Source: Bugula neritina (lineage: Eukaryota; Bryozoa; Gymnolaemata; Cheilostomatida; Bugulidae). From it: a stretch of DNA of 64,000 bases. The position numbers and the translations under genes were made by a program. The notes beneath the pieces are model-generated. The model searched no databases, was not told where the DNA came from, and saw only the letters and a list, made by a program, of their open reading frames with translations. Shown in pieces: positions 60,926 through 64,000 of the stretch. Numbering within the stretch: position 1 is the first letter of the stretch; every line of letters starts with the position of its first letter. The stretch covers positions 9,959,429 to 10,023,428 of the forward strand of contig OZ037769.1 in NCBI GenBank assembly GCA_964035545.1, read 5' to 3'.

Positions 60926-62452
60926 CATGTTGGACAGTCATTGGTTAATAGTCATACTGGTTGGGCTGTATTCACTAAATAGAGACTTAATCATGTCTAT
61001 GTGGAGATCTCTGAATTATTGCTTTGATTGTGACCAATTTTCAGATCCCCCGATAGTCCTTGAGAAAAGACTATTCAGGTACTTGGTCGGGGCTGTCCCC
61101 TTGCTTGGGAGTGAGTCTGTATAGTGTTGTTTGTTGGTTTGGTCAGGAGGTCATCCGAGGCAGAGCTGACGCATAGGATCTCTATTACATGCAAGACATA
61201 TATACAAATTAAAAGTAATTTAAAATAAGGCTATGAGATTTACGTTGAATGTAGACGAATTTCAATCAGAAAGCTAATAAATAAAGAAAAGCTGATAATG
61301 GGAAAACTTAGTCATTGAAAGTTATTAATACAATTTATTTTTTGTGAAATATTTCATAAACTTGCAGATTGCTTGCTGTTATTAGCAAACTATCACTAGA
61401 CACATTCCAAACTTATTTCTAGCAGGTAATAATGCATATTTTGTCTAAAACCAACTAAAGATTTAAAACTTGCATTGCAGTGTAATAAGAGTTGTATATA
61501 GTCATCTCCACTTTGGGAGTTTAGAGACTCAACCTTCAGTCAGCTGCACATAGTAAAGAGCAGAATTGTGAATTATTGAAGCCATGAGTTGAATGTATTT
61601 GCATTTAGTCTTAGTGATAGTCAGGTATTATCTAGTAGGCTTTGTGGTAGTACCTATGATGCTAATGTTGAGCACAATAATGCCAATGTAAATGAAAATG
61701 CCACTCAGTGCTATAATGATAATGATATTATTATGGACATTTCAGTGGTCATAGTGAGAGTGAATCAATCTGGGTCTGTTGAATGTGTATCTCGGATGAA
61801 ATTTGAGCAATATGCAGTCTTTGAATATATGTTTTATTCTGGTAATTAAAGTTCTTATCTACAGTGGTCATTTGTGGTAGATATGTATGAATCATGTTTT
61901 TATGCTAAGATTATTAAACAAGCAAGTGCATGTTTGTAATAGTTTGTATGTTTGCTTCTAACTAGATATATTTAGTTCTCATAGTTTTATCATTTATCAT
62001 TTGCAATTATTCCTAATAAATATAGCCCAATGAAAGTCACTACTAATCCGAAACTTTTATATTGTCACACTGCAGTCTAAATATAGCATGGTGTCAATGT
62101 AATTAGGAACTGATCGTCGTGAATATTTCATCTTATCTGGACAGTGAGTTAATATAACTTAGCTATGGGCAGTGAGCTTTCAAGCATTTTGCTAGAAAGC
62201 TGATGGTTACATAACTCAAGAAAATTCAACTGAAACTGCTTGACATGGTTAAAGCTATTTGTTGTGTACATACATAAGTCATTCTACAAGTGGCTTAAGC
62301 TTTCTTAAAAGCGAAATAAAAACTGAGTTTTGTTTTGTGACCATTTGAGTGTCAAGTCAAACAAATCAAAGTGATTGTGATATGTATGAATTAACAACTA
62401 ATATATTTTATATATTTTTGTTTCTATATTTGACTTGTCAATATACAGGTTT

Positions 62453-63366
62453 ATGCAGTACATGAACTCAAGAGAAGGCATGGCAAGTTGGACAGAACAT
62501 ACATTACCCCCCTTAGTCATTAAACAGTTGAATGACAAGATGTATGAAAAACGAAAATCTGGAGCTCTAGAAATTGAGAAGTAAGTATGCAAACAAATTG
62601 TTTAAAAAGTGATAGATTTGCCCATGTTTACTCATTGTTGGTACGATATACTGTATGTGTTCGTTGAGCCAAATAAATCTTTTGTTGGCCCGTAAAAGTT
62701 TTTTTGGTAATACAATCTCTTTGCAGGATATTGAAAGAATATGCTGCAAAAGAAGATTTTCAATCCATTGAGCAAATTATAGTATGCTTAGGAAAAGAAT
62801 TTGCTAATGCCCCTACAGCTCAACCTAGAAACGGTGGGCTCATAGGTCTAGCTGCTTGTGCCATTGCTCTGGGTAAAGTAAGTATTGGTATATGTTGGAG
62901 ATCTTCTGCCATCTAACACTTTTTAGTCATTAGATTCTCTAGGATTTGTCTACATCTGCATTAGTTAGGAAATTAAATATTATGACTTGACCAAAGTCAC
63001 CTATAAGGATTTTATTTTAAAGCAAATGAAAATCTTCATAAGCATTTTGTGTTCTCACATTGTAAGTCTATATTTTTGCACTCTATAAGCCTTTGGCAAT
63101 AGTATGACCTGTCAATAATATTATATTCTCTGAACATTTCTTCATATGTACTTTCAACTAACTGTAAAATTACTCATTTTGGTATTTTGTTCTTTTAGCA
63201 ATCATCAAAATTTATAGACAAGCTTGTAAAGCCAGCTTTGGCTTGCTTCACTGACCCAGACAACCGAATCAGATATTTTGCCTGTGAGGCTCTGTATAAC
63301 ATCTGCAAAGTATCAAGGGGCTCGGTGCTAACCTATTTCAATGAAATATTTGATGGTCTCAGTAAG
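62453..63366 (+). CDS. VAC14: VAC14, PIKfyve-complex scaffold (5' part, truncated by window)
   Basis: HEAT-repeat scaffold that holds PIKfyve and Fig4 to control phosphatidylinositol-3,5-bisphosphate on endolysosomes. Exons 62453-62580, 62727-62877 and 63199-63366 join in phase to 149 residues. Recognised blocks: [20 protein letters not shown] (human NDKLYEKRKVAALEIEK), [17 protein letters not shown] (human [16 protein letters not shown]), [33 protein letters not shown] and [10 protein letters not shown]. Start choice: ATG 62453 and ATG 62462 are in frame. An acceptor (ATATACAG, ending 62448) just upstream suggests a non-coding 5' exon before it. Donor G|GTAATA at 63367 leads into an intron running to the window edge; the remaining roughly 630 residues lie outside. 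Confidence 0.92.
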
Positions 63367-64000
63367 GTAATATTTTTTATAGTTTTCATCATTTAAATAA
63401 ATTAATTTTTAATGGGTTTATGTCGCATCATATTTTATTATTGTTCATATTCTGCTAGATGGATCTTGCAGTTTTTCTTTAGATAGAGTCGTCATAGTGC
63501 ACCAATAATCTCCAATAGTTTTCAACACTCAAGCATCTCAAAAGTATGCATGTATTTTTGGCCATATACATTAGCCTGCTAGACAAACTCTTTTATCACT
63601 GGAATCTCCATAACCCATTTTTTATAGTTTTATTCCTATGAGTTTTGTATACATCATTCTTACAGCTTTTTAAATATTTAACCAAAATCAAGTTTTGTCT
63701 CTCACTAGTCCTAATTCTTATTAATATATTCACAATTTAATTGACTCTAATTTACTCATCAGCTTCTACTACCAATCCTGTTCTGTCAACACTGCTGGTC
63801 TCCAAACACACCTTTAAGTGTTGTCTCTTCCACCAGCACACAGCTTCTAATTGTGCAGCAGGCAATAATATTTTAGTTTTTTATTCCTTGCATTGCCATT
63901 TAGTGCTAGCTGTAGACTATAATAATTTTAGTTTTGCTATTTTTAACATTCATTTTCAAAAGAAGTGTGACTTCTATTGACTGTCATTTCTACATAAAAA
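63367..64000 (+). other. VAC14 intron 3 (incomplete)
   Basis: No further VAC14-like exon is visible before the window ends. The frame at 63741-63980 shows no HEAT-like sequence. Confidence 0.6.

Larger units (their letters stand above)
56627..62452. other. Intergenic region between GEMIN2 and VAC14 (head to head)
   Basis: The two genes diverge across about 5.8 kb. Besides a LINE remnant, microsatellite-like TTA/TAC sequence, hairpins and a repeat copy, the least repetitive and most CpG-containing part is about 59400-59860 (GATCGGAAGCGATG, CTACACGCGCCCAGG, GTGCGTACGC). It might hold promoter or 5' UTR sequence, but I see no decisive signal. A frame at 61589-61849 is unassigned. Confidence 0.5.

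Noticed and set aside
61589..61849. 86-codon frame before VAC14
   Set aside because: The Asn-rich sequence resembles nothing I know and lacks an ATG in good context or flanking splice signals; left unassigned.

Overview
This is a piece of an animal nuclear genome: AT-rich, intron-rich, with GT-AG introns, long dinucleotide microsatellites and many short inverted-repeat transposon remnants. The protein-coding content is metazoan (an EGFR/ErbB receptor, Gemin2, a C-type lectin, VAC14). The EGFR has extra furin-like repeats between domain IV and the membrane, as in protostome single-copy EGFRs and unlike vertebrate ErbBs, so an invertebrate, probably a protostome, is the best guess. I cannot name the species.

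Layout. (1) 1-26.0 kb: no conventional gene. It holds a CA repeat at the left edge, a 946-bp perfect CA array (12.5-13.4 kb), a TCAG array (8.6-8.9 kb), four palindromic MITE-like elements, and two isolated signal-peptide exons (3674-3806 and 16636-16705). Both have a good splice donor and the same phase as EGFR exon 1, so I propose them as alternative first exons. (2) 26086-40274 (+): a complete EGFR gene. Twenty-three coding exons join with consistent phases to 4827 nt (1608 residues plus stop). It encodes L1, furin-like, L2, an extended furin-like region, a membrane helix, a tyrosine kinase with all catalytic motifs, and a tail with NPEY and DEYL-type motifs. (3) 40861-56626 (-): GEMIN2, eight coding exons, 286 residues, convergent with EGFR (586 bp between stop codons). 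Its last intron carries two unrelated 27-bp tandem arrays. Its 11-kb fourth intron contains a 1.26-kb TIR element and, on the opposite strand, a complete nested C-type lectin gene (48529-51183, 323 residues). (4) 56.6-62.4 kb: intergenic, with a decayed LINE 3' fragment, degenerate TTA/TAC microsatellites, hairpins and one of two copies of a local repeat family. (5) 62453 to the right edge (+): the first three coding exons of VAC14, truncated by the window.

The genes are not an operon and share no pathway: EGFR is a surface growth-factor receptor, Gemin2 acts in snRNP assembly, VAC14 scaffolds PIKfyve/Fig4, and the lectin is probably secreted. All exon boundaries were inferred by eye from splice signals, phase continuity and family conservation, without transcript data.
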